From Rhizoctonia solani (lineage: Eukaryota; Basidiomycota; Agaricomycetes; Cantharellales; Ceratobasidiaceae): a stretch of 64,000 nt of DNA. The translations under genes were made by a program, and so were the position numbers. The stretch is from NCBI RefSeq assembly GCF_016906535.1, contig NC_057376.1:1798001-1862000 (forward strand), read 5' to 3'. Shown in pieces: positions 49,059-60,303 of this stretch. The notes beneath the pieces are model-generated. The model did no database searches. It had not been told where the DNA came from and was given only the letters and a program-made list of their open reading frames with translations. Numbering within the stretch: the stretch's first letter is position 1; each line of letters starts with the position of its first letter.

Positions 49059-49641
49059 GGTCCTAGATGTCCGTAAGGGGCGTCAAGGCAGCAGGCGCTA
49101 GTGGTTGTATAGAACTAAGTAAATCCATGTAAGGCAGTGACAATGCTACCTACAACAACTAACTATCTAAGTACAACAACCAAGGCCTTATGGGCAATGG
49201 CAGGCTATGTATCTACAATGAGGAAGTTGCTTAAGGCAACAAGTACAGGTGTGAGACTTAGTAGTTTCCAGCCTAAGGCCTTGTACGGTGTGAGAGAAGC
49301 AACAAGAGGTAATTGACCTAGGTGTTACCATGGTTGGTTGGCCTCCTTATATATTACAGAGGTGGACTAATTACAAATGTACAATATGCAAAACTATAAC
49401 CAATAAGAACCCCACTCTGCAGTTGGTCTTACTCATGCATATGTGTCACTGGCATGTCATAATGATGTCATCAAGTGGAGGTGGCTATGTATGCTGAGTT
49501 AAGCGCAGAAGGGGATGTGGCTTGGCGCTTAGCGTATGATATGAGCGCTGAAGTCACATGATTGAAAATGTTGTCCATTCAACTTTGTTTAAAATTGGGA
49601 AAATTGGAATAAATTCCGTGGTATCAATTGTGTCTACAACA
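49059..49641 (-). repeat. 3' LTR1 of element X
   Basis: Reverse LTR1 whose terminal TG has mutated to GG (GGTCCTAGATG). It is followed on the right by the reversed polypurine tract (CCCCCCCTCT) and pol C-terminus, so it is the 3' LTR of the minus-strand element X. Confidence 0.85.
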
Positions 49642-50251
49642 CTGCCCCCCCTCTAAGGGCCTTGGCAGTGCCAAGGGCCTTCTTTTTCATTTCTTTTTTG
49701 TACTCTTTTAAAATTTTTTTGGTGTTTTTTAGGTTTTCTTGGGGTTCCCATGTGTTTTGCTTGGACCCATAACCCTTCCATTTGACTTGGAAGAACCATT
49801 TCCTGTTTCTTTCCTCTGCATCTGTTATGCCTTTGACTTTGTATTCTTCTTCCCTGTCCACAGTAACTGGCGGTGGGCAGTTCTCAAAGGCACATTTTTT
49901 ATCCCTTTTGACCTTAGATAGTAGCCCCACATAGAAGACATTGTGGATTCTCATGGTTGATGGGAGTTCTAGACAATACGCTTGATTGGAGATTTTCTCA
50001 ATGACCTTGAATGGTCCCAGGCATTGTTCTGTTAGCTTGGGACTTAAGGTTTTGAGGCTGACATTTTTGGCATTGAGCCAAGCTTCTTCTCCAATCTCAA
50101 ATTCTGTTGGGTTTCCTTCTTCCCTGTTCACCAGTTGCTGTTTGGATTGCCGGAGGGCAGACTCTACTTCCTTCCACTGTATTTCCATTGTTTGAGCAAG
50201 GTCATTGGCTTCTGGGACATCTGTTGGTACATTGGATGGGGTTGGAGTGGG
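49642..50251 (-). pseudogene. Element X pol, integrase C-terminus and chromodomain
   Basis: Reads GPFKVIEKISNQAY, IHNVFYVGLLSKVKRD and a chromodomain (WFFQVKWKGYGSKQNTWEP). It is cut at 50251 by an LTR3 insertion. The missing N-terminal continuation resumes at 58812 with the same GTGGG duplication. Chromodomains direct integration to heterochromatin in chromoviruses. Confidence 0.88.
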
Positions 50252-51601
50252 TGTTATGGATATGACATTTCTTCATTAATCTGTACTTATTTTATGAATT
50301 ACACTAGTAATCTTACAGTAAACAAATGAGATAAAGATGCGAACTAAGGTTTTCAAGGTCCCTCTATCTAATAGTGACCTTCACAAAACCTATAAACCTC
50401 AGGAATACCCTCAATATGCGATGCCTTTTGCATATATGCTGTTTTCTCACTCATTTAAATATATATAAATTCAGCTGAGTAGATAAACAGTAGCTACCAA
50501 TATTTCTCTTGTTTGTAGTATTCATTATTCAAGATTCTATCTTGTGGCTACACACAGAAATATTCAGGGTCCCCCCTGTTGCATAGGCAAGTGCTCCAGC
50601 GCTTAATCAGCGCTTAAGCGCCAACGCACTAAATGCGCCTTTTCTCCATCACCTGGGCATTCCACACTGCCGAATCACTTGCGCTTAGGTGCGCCTGTTT
50701 GCGCGCTCCAGAACGCTGGGTCAAACTACCAAAACGGACAACATTTGGCAGAGTTATGCCCCATTTACTGTAAGTACCCAATGCAGCGGTATCTTACCTT
50801 TGGGACTGTTTACTCCAAGGGTGAAACACTTAGCCTGGGGACATCTATGGACCAACACAGGTAAATACTGCCTTGGGGCAAACAATGCCTTGGGGCAGAT
50901 ATTAGGATCTGTTGTTTGTTTACTATGTACCAAAGTATTGGCTCACTCAAGTGTTTCAGTTGCCACATGTACCTCCTGTACCCCCTCTTGGTATCAATCA
51001 TGTATATACTTGTTTGTGCACCTTCTCAGGGTATAAAAGCACCCTGTGAAGACGCTTCTAATGCATCCATTTATCCACTCTTATATATTGACATATACAC
51101 ACAAGCCTTTAACAGCTTATCTGCACATTTACTTTAGTGATTGACTCACTGTAAATAGCATAGGAGGTTATTTGGCACACTAAGACCATAGGCCAGTCCC
51201 AACAGACACAGGGTAACCTATTAGAGTACTTACTGCAACCCTGTGCCCCTTGACTGTCACAGTTGTTGAGTTCAACATTGAGTATAGTGCAACAATACTG
51301 TAAGGATTGTTGTGATTGAGTGATAGTGTTTCAATCCACTATACCCCTTATATTGTAGATAGCTTTATCTACAATATCTCATAAATCCTAGATATATTTT
51401 AGGTAAACCCCATAAGTCTTAAGTCTTACTTAAGCATCTATAAGTCCTATACTTATTAGGCAACTCCTATAAATCCTGTACATTAGTCAGGTAACCCTCT
51501 TACTTAAGGTACTATCCCAGAGACCTTAAGTATCCATACCCTTAGTCACTTAGGCTTAAGTAGCATTAGTCTGAGGTACTATACATAATCAACCACCTGC
51601 A
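50252..51601 (+). repeat. Solo LTR, family LTR3, copy 1 (5' portion)
   Basis: Begins TGTTATGGATATGAC. After subtracting nested insertions, copy 1 is 1350 + 9 + 164 = 1523 bases (50252-51601, 52168-52176, 58648-58811), ending CTCTTAACA. It is flanked by perfect GTGGG duplications (50247-50251 and 58812-58816) in pol of element X. No internal region, so it is a solo LTR that is very long for this window. Confidence 0.92.
51032..51039 (+). promoter_or_regulatory. TATA box in LTR3
   Basis: TATAAAAG within CAGGGTATAAAAGCACCC, about 570 bases before the nest point. It is conserved at 61614-61621 in the second copy, which supports this as the LTR promoter and sets the sense strand as plus. Confidence 0.6.
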
Positions 51602-52162
51602 TGTTGTGCACCACTGTAAGGTGGGCACACACTGGTGGAGTTGGGCGCTTAAGGCTGTACTACTACAAGCAATACGTACGTAATCTAACTAACAAGGCTG
51701 AACTACTTCCGCTTAAGGCAGATTACTACTACTAACTAATGCAAGGGGGCCTTAGGCCTAGAGGTGTGGTGAGTTAAGGGGTGGTAAGCGTCTGAGTACT
51801 ACTGGGGGCCTGCTACTTAGCTGGCTGACTAATCCTCCTCAATGAATATGAGACAAGGTAAAATTGACTTGGTGTTTCTAAGCAATTTTCCTGCTGTATA
51901 TATAGACAAAGCGCACTATCTACATGGTCTGTGCGCGTGAGAGAAAGAAGTACAGAAGACAAAATGAGAAGCATGCTGCGGGCTGCGCAGAAGCGTGGAT
52001 TTCTTCTAGGCGCCCTTGGCACGGCATCTTGGCGCGGCATCTTGGCATAATAAGCGCCAAGATCACGTGATTGAAAAACAAAAGATATTGAGTCTGTAAA
52101 AAATAGTAAAAATAATAGAAAATTCGTCCAATTCTAATGGTAAAAATAAGGAGTTTGTAACA
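51602..52162 (-). repeat. Solo LTR, family LTR2, nested in LTR3
   Basis: Reverse LTR2 inserted in LTR3 copy 1. The flanks are CTGCA (51597-51601) and CTACA (52163-52167), a 5-bp duplication with one G-to-A change. LTR3 copy 2 shows the uninterrupted sequence CCTGCACTTCATAG. Confidence 0.9.
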
Positions 52163-52176
52163 CTACACTTCATAGT

Positions 52177-52761
52177 TGTCGTAGACACACTTGATACCAG
52201 GGAATTTATTCCCATTTTCTCAAATTTAAACAAAGACTAACGGGCAACATTTTTGATCACGTGACTTCGGCGCTTATATCATACGCTAAGCGCCGAGCCA
52301 CGTCCCCATCCGCACTTACCTCAGCATACGTAGCCACCTCCACCTGATGACATCATTATGACACGTCAGTGACACGTAGGCATGAGTAAGGCCGACTACG
52401 GAGCGGGGTTCTTATTTGATACGGTATTGCATATAAATGTATTTGTAATTAGATAGCTCTGTAATATATAAGGAGGCCAATCAACCATGGTAACACCCAG
52501 GTCAATTACCTCTTGTTGCATCCCTCAACTGTACGAGGCCTTAGGCCAGTAATTACTAGGTTCTCCCACTTGTACTCGTTGCCTTAAGCGGCTTCCTCAT
52601 TGTAGATACATAGCTTGCCATCGCCATTAGGGCTTTGGACATTGTACTTAGATAGTTAGTCGTTGTAGGTAGCCTCCCTCACCGCCTTAAGCGGTCACCA
52701 CTTAGCTCTATACGGCCACAAGCGCCCGCTACCTAGACAACCCCTACGGACGTCTAGGACA
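52177..52761 (+). repeat. 5' LTR of full-length element
   Basis: 585 bases, TGTCGTAGAC to TCTAGGACA. It differs from the 3' LTR at 12 positions, all CpG transitions. It contains ATCACGTGAC followed by GGCGCTTAT near 52255, an E-box-like palindrome shared in form with LTR2. Confidence 0.95.
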
Positions 52762-53275
52762 CTAGGTAATCGACCTTAAGTCGGTTGCAAACCGTGCCCA
52801 CAAAGCACCACCTACTCAGTTTCAACAAACAAGAAGGTCCCCTGTACTAGCACAAGGGAAATCACCTGATCGGGCTTGCCTTTTGCTATTAATAATCAAA
52901 CTAGCGTCGGCCCCAGGTAGTACCGAATTGCTATAAGGCAGACGGATCCCGATCGTCCGCTTACCACCGGTCACCGCACCCTTTGTCAGCGGAGCTAGTC
53001 AGCAGATCCACCCGCTTGCAGAAAACCCGTTCCACATCACGCCCGTACATGGCAGTTGATTGGTCAATAGGGACTGTCCAACGCTAGGCGGTTGACGCAA
53101 GCTCTTAGCGCCAGTACAATAAAGCGCCCCATAAGTCCTGATATAGGCACCCTTGGCTACACAAGCCCCCATTACCACCTACTCGCCCACCATTACGTCA
53201 CGCACCCCCTCTCGCGCTTCCTCCCGCGCTTCCCAACGCGCTACCTCTCACCAAGGCCGTTCCTATCCTCATGAA
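52762..53275 (+). other. Untranslated leader of full-length element
   Basis: Between the 5' LTR and the gag ATG. The same leader occurs in element Z (47432-47792 reversed). I could not match the first bases (CTAGGTAATCGACC) to a tRNA 3' end, so the primer is unknown and self-priming is possible. Confidence 0.6.
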
Positions 53276-54631
53276 ATGGCAACCCGCTCCCGGAGCACCG
53301 CTTGTCCCCCGTCCCCTCTCGATCAAGGAGAGTTGGGACCCGCTATTTCGGCAACCGCCGATGAGCCAACAAGTCTCGAACCCAAGGTCTACAGGGAAAT
53401 ATCTCTCGGACAAGCAATCTCCCTTATCCTGGGATTGCAAAATCAAATCCTCCAACTCAAGCGGGAACTCGAGGAAACAAAGGAAGCAACAAAGGAAGCC
53501 CGAGACTGGATGGGCGCAGTCGATCAAGCCCTCACTTGCATTGAGGCTAGGGGTGGAGCCCCCCACACACCAGAAGACCGGAAACCTCCGGCAGTCAAGG
53601 CCACGCCCAGGCCCCTATCCAAGACCAACACTTTTCCAGCGCCTAGTGCGCCCCTCGTCTCCTGGGCCGTCCCCTCCAAAGCTCCCCCTGCCTTTGCGCA
53701 ACCAACTCCCGTCCGGGCCCCCCTGCAAGTCCATACTCCCCCTCCACCTTTGCCTATCCGCCTCCGCTCCCCTCAAGTCCCACAACCAGCGGCCCCTGTA
53801 GCCGCTTATCAAACCCCTGTCAAGGTAGACCACCCTGACGCCTATACAGGGAAAATAGGGAACAAAGCCCGCCAATGGCTCACGCGGATGTTGGCATGGG
53901 TAGGTCTGAACCAAAGGATGTTCCCAACTGATCAGGAGGTCCTGTCATTCCTCCTGATGAATATGAAGGACGTGGCAGGGGCATGGGCCCACCCCCATCT
54001 TGACCAACTAGGGTCCCACAGGGCCCTAATTCAATTGGTCAACAACTTCAGGACGGAGTTCTTGGCTGCATTCGGCAACCCGGATGCCACGCAAGCCGCT
54101 GAGCGGCAAATCACCCACCTCACTCAGACAGGTACCTGTGCTGAGTATATTACAAAGTTCAGAACCATCGCTATGGACCTGGACTGGAATGACGCCGCCC
54201 TTTGTGGGCAATTCGCACAAGGCCTCCACTGGGAGGTCAGCCGCCTCATCGCCACTCGAGAGCGGCGCCCAACTACCCTCCTGGAGCTGCAGAACGCAGC
54301 CCTGGTCATTGACAACGCCCTCCGCGAGGAGCGTGCCAGCCACCCGCCTAAGGGTAATAAGTCTGGAACCTCCTCTACCACCCCCAATAGGGGGGCAAGT
54401 ACCGGCCAACAGGCCACAAGACCAGGGCGCCTCTCCAGCGACCCCAACTACGTCCCCGAGGAGGAGCGCAACCGCCGCAGGGCTGAAGGCCTCTGCATCA
54501 AATGCGGAAAGGCAGGGCACAAGTTTGCGGAATGCTGCACCGGCTGGAAGGCCACGCCTAAGGAGGAAGGCGTCAAGAAAGAAGCCGCCAAAATTGGCAA
54601 AGAGTCTGGACCCGAATCGGGAAAAGACTAA
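53276..54631 (+). CDS. Gag of full-length Ty3 element
   Basis: 451 residues from the ATG at 53276 (MATRSRSTACPPSP); this start is shared with element Z. N-terminal coiled-coil segment (LKRELEETKEATKEA), Pro-rich linker, a capsid-like region (DHPDAYTGKIGNKARQWLTR to VIDNALREERAS), then a zinc knuckle CIKCGKAGHKFAEC near 54495 that binds RNA, and a basic tail. The frame is intact. It forms the particle shell; the slippery site just before its stop gives Gag-Pol. Confidence 0.92.
   Translation: MATRSRSTACPPSPLDQGELGPAISATADEPTSLEPKVYREISLGQAISLILGLQNQILQLKRELEETKEATKEARDWMGAVDQALTCIEARGGAPHTPEDRKPPAVKATPRPLSKTNTFPAPSAPLVSWAVPSKAPPAFAQPTPVRAPLQVHTPPPPLPIRLRSPQVPQPAAPVAAYQTPVKVDHPDAYTGKIGNKARQWLTRMLAWVGLNQRMFPTDQEVLSFLLMNMKDVAGAWAHPHLDQLGSHRALIQLVNNFRTEFLAAFGNPDATQAAERQITHLTQTGTCAEYITKFRTIAMDLDWNDAALCGQFAQGLHWEVSRLIATRERRPTTLLELQNAALVIDNALREERASHPPKGNKSGTSSTTPNRGASTGQQATRPGRLSSDPNYVPEEERNRRRAEGLCIKCGKAGHKFAECCTGWKATPKEEGVKKEAAKIGKESGPESGKD
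54619..54625 (+). promoter_or_regulatory. -1 ribosomal frameshift heptamer, gag-pol
   Basis: G GGA AAA in the gag frame, fitting X XXY YYZ, two codons before the gag stop (GAC TAA). Pol is in the -1 frame here. The bases GGGAAAAGA recur in element Z at the same point. Whether a downstream stem or pseudoknot exists was not worked out. Confidence 0.7.
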
Positions 54632-57600
54632 GGGTACCTGCTGCCGCGCGCAAGGACCCCAAGGACTCTGGTCTTGTTTCGGAAATATGTAATATATCGA
54701 ATAGCCACAATAGAATCTCCCCTCTCTTTACTATTTCCATCAAACCAGAGAAACAAGCGGAACACTTAGAAGTCCTGATAGACTCAGGCGCCACCTCATC
54801 CTTCTTACACCCCCGTACAGCGGAACTACTCCGCCTCCCTCTAATAGATCTCCCACAACCACGTACTGTTACTATGCTCGATGGGTCGAGCCCCCAGGCT
54901 GGAAAGATTTGGAAGAAGGCCCACCTAACCTTCCTATTTGATGGCAAACGCATGACGGAAACCTTCCTGATCTGCAATACTGGATCACACGCTGCCATCT
55001 TAGGAATCAAATGGTTAGAGAACCATAACCCCAAAATTGATTGGAACTCGCGCACCCTTTCCTTCCCTCACACGCCCCCGGAACACATAGCCATTGCCGA
55101 AGAAGAGGAAGCTGACAAGAACCCCCTTGAAGGAGTACCCTCCAAGTACCATCAATATGCAAAGGTATTTGGGGAAGAAGAATTCAATAAACTCCCTCCT
55201 CATAGGCACTACAATATTGGTATTGAACTTACGGAAGAAGGACCCCTGAACTCGCCCCTTTACAGCATGACTGATGCCGAATCCGCCACACTCAAGGACT
55301 GGCTCAGGGACAAGCTCAAGGCTGGGAAAATCCGCCCCAGTAAATCATCAATCAGCTCCCCGGTTATGTTTGTACCCAAGAAGGATGGTTCCCGTTGGCT
55401 TGTAGTGGATTATTGTTGCCTAAACAATTGGACAAAGAAGAACATCTACCCGTTACCCCGTCCTGATGACCTCATGGCCCAGCTCCGCGGCGCTAAGATC
55501 TTCACCAAGCTAGACCTAAGATGGGGTTACAATAACGTCCGTGTCAAAGAAGGCGACAAATGGAAAACGGCCTTCCGTACCAAATATGGTCTATACAAAT
55601 CCCTGGTTATGACTTTTGGCTTAACTAACGCTCCCGCAACCTTCCAACACTTCATGAACAAACTGTTCAAGGACCTATTGGATGTATGCGTCATCATTTA
55701 CCTCAATGACATCCTAATCTACTCAAAGGACGACGCAACCCATACTCAGCACGTCCATGAGGTCCTACAGCGCTTAATGGAGAACCAATTGTTCTGTAAG
55801 GCATCCAAGTGCACATTCCACGTCACATTGGTGGAGTATCTAGGAATAATCGTATTGGACAAGGGGTTCAGCCTGGATAAGCTCAAAATCCAGGCAGTCC
55901 AAGATTGGCCCACGCCCACTAAAGTCAAGGAAGTACAATCATTCCTAGGCTTTGCCAACTTCCTACGCCGCTTTGTTGCCAATTTCAGCCATATGGCACA
56001 ACCCCTACACAACTTGGTTAAAAAGGACACACTCTGGAAATGGGAAGCCAAGGAACAGGAAGCATTCCAAGGACTGAAAGATGCCATCACAAACGCCCCC
56101 GTGTTATGCCATGCCGACCCTACCAAACCTTACTTCCTTGAAACAGATGCATCTGGTGCTGCCCTGGGCTCTATACTTAGCCAACGCCAAGAAGATGGAC
56201 GCCTCCACCCGCTTGGTTTCCTATCCAAATCATTCAAGGGAGCCGAGCAGAACTATGACACACACGATAAGGAGCTCTTAGCGATCATTCGCTCCTTTGA
56301 ATATTGGCGCATATTCCTGGAAGGCACCGCACACCCCATCACGGTATTCACAGACCATCGCAACTTGGAATATTGGAAGGAGTCCAGAACATTCAACCGG
56401 CGTCACGCTAGATGGCACCTGTTACTAGCCGGGTATAACTTCCAAATTGTATACCGCCCTGGGAAACAATCTGGAAAGCCAGACGCACTCTCACGCCGCT
56501 TGGACCATGCCAATATACCCCCTGCCAATCAAACCATGCTCCCCAACCCTGTGTTTGCCAATGTAGCTCTAGTCACACCTGAGAAGGAACTCCAGCGTCA
56601 AATCGAGGCAGCCTTGGACCAAGACAAGTCTCTGGAGGAGATACTCCAATTCCTCCAAAACAAATCCAAAGCACCTCCCTCCATCAAAAGGGCATTCAAG
56701 GACTACCAGATGGAAGCCGGATTGTTGTTTTACCAAGGACGAATCGTGGTTCCCAATGTTGGCACATTAAGGACGGATCTATTACAGATTTTCCATGACA
56801 GTCCACTGGCAGGCCACCCGGGGCAACAACGGACACTGGAATTGGTATCCCAAAACTACTATTGGCCTGGCATCCGCGCAGACACCTACTGGCACGTTGA
56901 CTCTTGCAAAACTTGCCAGCGGATCTGAAAACCTAAATACGCGTCCATCCCCCCTCAACCATTAGAGCTGCCATCACAACCCTGGCAACATGTGTCATAT
57001 GACATGATAGTAGATCTGCCCAAGGACGGCAACAATGACTCCATCCTGGTCATTGTAGACAGCTTTACCAAATACGTGGTCCTGGTTGAATGCTCAAAAA
57101 AGCTCAAGGCTCTGGAACTGGCAGACCTGTTCCTACGGCACGTTTGGAAACGTTATGGCATGCCTGAAAAAACAGTATTGGACCAAGGAAGAGTGTTTAA
57201 CAATAAGTTCCTAAGGGCACTGTACCAACGCCTGGGGATAGACCCCCACTTCTCCTTGGCCTACCACCCACAGAGTGATGGGCAAACCGAGCGCGTAAAC
57301 CCTACGGTTGAGCACTTCCTACGGGCCTATTTGGGAATCAACCAGAAGGACTGGGTAAAATGGCTCCCAATGGCGGAGTTTGCCTATAACAACGCGGTCC
57401 ATAGCGCCACAGGCAAAACTCCATTCAAGGCACTCTACGGATGGGAACCGGCACTCACACCAAGCAACATCCCAACAGACGTCCCTGAAGCTGACAATCT
57501 AGCCACTCAGATGGAAGCACAGTGGCGGGAAGTAGAAGCGGCACTCCGGCAGTCAAAAACACGCATGACAGCCGGAGAAACAGGAGAACCAGTAACCTTC

Positions 57601-58044
57601 AAGGTTGGGGAAGAAGCCTGGCTGGACGCCAAAAACGTGAAGCTAAAAACCCTGAGCCCCAAGCTAACGGAACAACGTCTAGGACCCTTCAAGGTGACCA
57701 AAAAGATCTCTGACCGCGCATACCGCCTGGAACTCCCGCCGTCCATGAGGATCCACAATGTCTTCTATGTGGGACTACTGTCAAAAGTAAAGAGGGACAA
57801 TAAACGCACATTTGAGAACCAACCACCGCCAATCACCGTGGACGGAGAAGAGGAATACGAGGTAGAAGGAATCACGGATATGGAAAAAAGGGGCAAAGAA
57901 TGGTTTTTTAGGGTTAAATGGAAAGGCTATGGATCAGAGGAGAATACCTGGGAACCAAGGGAAAACCTCAAAAACGCCGAAAAAATCCTGAAAAAATTCG
58001 AAAAAGAAATGAAGGAAAAGGCCCTTGGCGCTGCCAAGGCCCTT

Positions 58045-58057
58045 AGAGGGGGGGCAG
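58045..58057 (+). promoter_or_regulatory. Polypurine tract
   Basis: AGAGGGGGGGCAG immediately 5' of the 3' LTR; primer for plus-strand synthesis. The same tract, reversed, lies by the 3' LTR of element X at 49642. Confidence 0.85.
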
Positions 58058-58642
58058 TGTCGTAGACACACTCGATACCAGGGAATTTATTCCCATTTTC
58101 TCAAATTTAAACGAAGACTAACGGGCAACATTTTCGATCACGTGACTTCGGCGCTTATATCATACGCTAAGCGCCAAGCCACGTCCCCATCCGCACTTAC
58201 CTCAGCATACGTAGCCACCTCCACCTGATGACATCATTATGACACGTCAGTGACACGTAGGCATGAGTAAGGCCAACTACGGAGCGGGGTTCTTATTTGA
58301 TACAGTATTGCATATAAATGTATTTGTAATTAGATAGCTCTGTAATATATAAGGAGGCCAATCGACCATGGTAACACCCAGGTCGATTACCTCTTGTTGC
58401 ATCCCTCAACTGTACAAGGCCTTAGGCCAGTAATTACTAGGTTCTCCCACTTGTACTCGTTGCCTTAAGCGGCTTCCTCATTGTAGATACATAGCTTGCC
58501 ATTGCCATTAGGGCTTTGGACATTGTACTTAGATAGTTAGTCGTTGTAGGTAGCCTCCCTCACCGCCTTAAGCGGTCACCACTTAGCTCTATACGGCCAC
58601 AAGCGCCCGCTACCTAGACGACCCCTACGGATGTCTAGGACA
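58058..58642 (+). repeat. 3' LTR of full-length element
   Basis: 585 bases, same length as the 5' LTR with no indels. The pol stop codon overlaps its first bases (TGTCGTAG). Confidence 0.95.
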
Positions 58643-58647
58643 ATAGT

Positions 58648-58811
58648 TGCTAGACTATTTGTTAGGAGTTGTTATTCCTGATAACCTAGCCTATATTGTG
58701 CATATATTCTGTGCATATATTCTGATTCTTAATACTAGTTCTTAGTTACTCCCATATACATTTTGTATATAGTAATTCTTTCTTACTCCTGTACTTACAC
58801 AACTCTTAACA
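58648..58811 (+). repeat. LTR3 copy 1, 3' end
   Basis: Last 164 bases of the LTR3 begun at 50252, ending CAACTCTTAACA and followed by the GTGGG duplication. It matches 62771-62934 of copy 2. Confidence 0.9.
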
Positions 58812-59738
58812 GTGGGCTCCCACCCATACAAGGCCTTGAACAGGGTTTTGCCTGTGCTATTATGTACAGCATTGTTGTAGGCAAACTCCGCCATTGGAAG
58901 CCATTTGGTCCAGTCCCTTTGATTGATTCCTGAGTAGGCCCTGAGGAAGTGTTCAATGGAGGGGTTGACCTGTTCTGTCTGCCCATTGCTTTGAGGATGG
59001 TAAGCCAAGGAAAAGTGAGGGTCAATACCAAGGCGCTTGTACAGGGCCTGCAAGAACTTGTTGTTAAAGACCCTTCCTCTGTCAGATACAGTTTTTTCTG
59101 GCATGCTGTGACGCTTCCATACATGTTCCAGGAATAGCTCCGCTAACTTGGTTGCTTTGAGCTTTTTGGAGCATTTCACAAATATTCCATACTTTGTAAA
59201 GCTGTCAACAATGACCAGGATTGAGTTGTTATTTCCGTCCTTTGGTAAGTCTACAATCATATTGTATGACACGTGTTGCCAGGGGCATGACAGGAGTTCT
59301 AGCGGCTGCAGGGGGATGGATGCGTATCTTGGTTTCCAGATTCTTTGGCAAGTTTCACAGGAGTCAACATGCCAGTACGTATCTGCACGGATGCCAGGCC
59401 AGTAGTAATCCCTTGATATCAATTCCAGCATACATTGTCTACCCAGGTGGCCGGCCAGAGGGCTGTCATGGAAGATCCTTAGTAACTCTGTTTGTAAGGT
59501 TCCCACATCCAGGACCACAATTCTCCCTTGATAGAATAGTAGACCTGCTTCCATTTGGTAATCCTTGAACGCTTGTTTGATGGATGGGGGTGCCTTTGAC
59601 TTGTTTTGGAGGAATTGTAATATTTCCTCTAAGGATTTGTCTTGGTCTAGGGCAGCCTCAATCTGGCGCTGGAGTTCCTTTTTGGGTGTGACTATGGCTA
59701 TGTTGGCAAATATAGGAGCAGGTAACATGGTCTGGTTG
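58812..59738 (-). pseudogene. Element X pol, integrase core
   Basis: Continues element X from 50251 across the LTR3. Reads the integrase zinc finger (CETCQRIWKPRYAS, with Trp where the full-length element has a stop), VDSFTKYGIFVKCSKK, VSDRGRVFNNKFLQAL and DGQTEQVNPS, ending GWEPT at the LTR3 junction. Many Arg codons are replaced by Gln, Cys or His compared with the full-length element. Confidence 0.9.
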
Positions 59739-60298
59739 TGTTACAACCCTCTAACATATACCATTAGAATCGGACGATTTTTCTCTTATTTTTAGAATTT
59801 TTTCCGAACAGATTATCTTATCTTTTTCAATCACGTGATCTTGGCGCTTATTATGCCAAGATGCCGCGCCAAGATGCCGTGCCAAGGGCGCTTAGGAGAA
59901 ATCCACGCTTCTGCGCAGCCTGCAGCACGCTTCTCTTTTCACATATAGTCTTCCATCCACACACGCACAGACCACATGTAGTTAGTAGTTTTGCCTATAT
60001 ATACAGCAGGGAAATTGCTTGGAAACCCCAAGTTGATTTTACCTTGTCTCATATCCATTGAGGAGGGATTAGTCAGCCAGCTAAGTAGCTGGCCCCAGTA
60101 GTCACCAGAAGTTAACCCCACTTTACTCACCACACCTCCCAGGCCTCAGGCCCCTTTGTCAACAGTAGATAGTAGTAGAGCGCCCTAAGCCCTATTAGTA
60201 TAGCCTAAGATAGTAGAGTAGATAGACAGTGTCCTGTATTAGTTACGGCCTTAAGCGCCCACCACTAGCAAGTACCCACCTTACAGTGGCGTACAACA
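59739..60298 (+). repeat. Solo LTR, family LTR2, in element X
   Basis: TGTTACAACCC to GCGTACAACA, perfect duplication GGTTG at 59734-59738 and 60299-60303, interrupting pol of X between RNase H and integrase. Confidence 0.95.
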
Positions 60299-60303
60299 GG
60301 TTG

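Larger units (their letters stand above)
54560..58065 (+). pseudogene. Pol of full-length Ty3 element (one stop, mutated active sites)
   Basis: Open in the -1 frame from just after a TAA near 54559, overlapping gag by about 70 bases. Order: protease (LIDSGATSSFLHP, 54775), reverse transcriptase (VMFVPKKDG; YLNDILIYS at 55700, where the family has YLDD), RNase H (ETDAS; TDHRNLEYW), integrase zinc finger (H/H/C/C ending SCKTCQ), an in-frame TGA at 56926-56928 (Trp in element X), integrase core (VDSFTKY, VLDQGRVF where X reads VSDRGRVF, DGQTERVN), and a chromodomain (WFFRVKWKGYGSEENTWEP). The stop codon at 58063-58065 lies inside the 3' LTR. Confidence 0.92.
52177..58642 (+). mobile_element. Full-length Ty3 chromovirus (LTR1 family), 6466 bp
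   Basis: Two 585-base LTRs in direct orientation, leader, gag, pol with protease, RT, RNase H, integrase and chromodomain, and a polypurine tract. Perfect duplication ATAGT at 52172-52176 and 58643-58647. The host site is LTR3 copy 1; LTR3 copy 2 has the empty site CATAGTTGCTAG. It is inactive: TGA in pol at 56926, RT motif YLND instead of YLDD, altered integrase motif. This is the youngest insertion in its nest. Confidence 0.95.

Noticed and set aside
52762..52780. tRNA primer-binding site after the 5' LTR
   Set aside because: The first bases did not match a tRNA 3' end known to me, so no primer was assigned.
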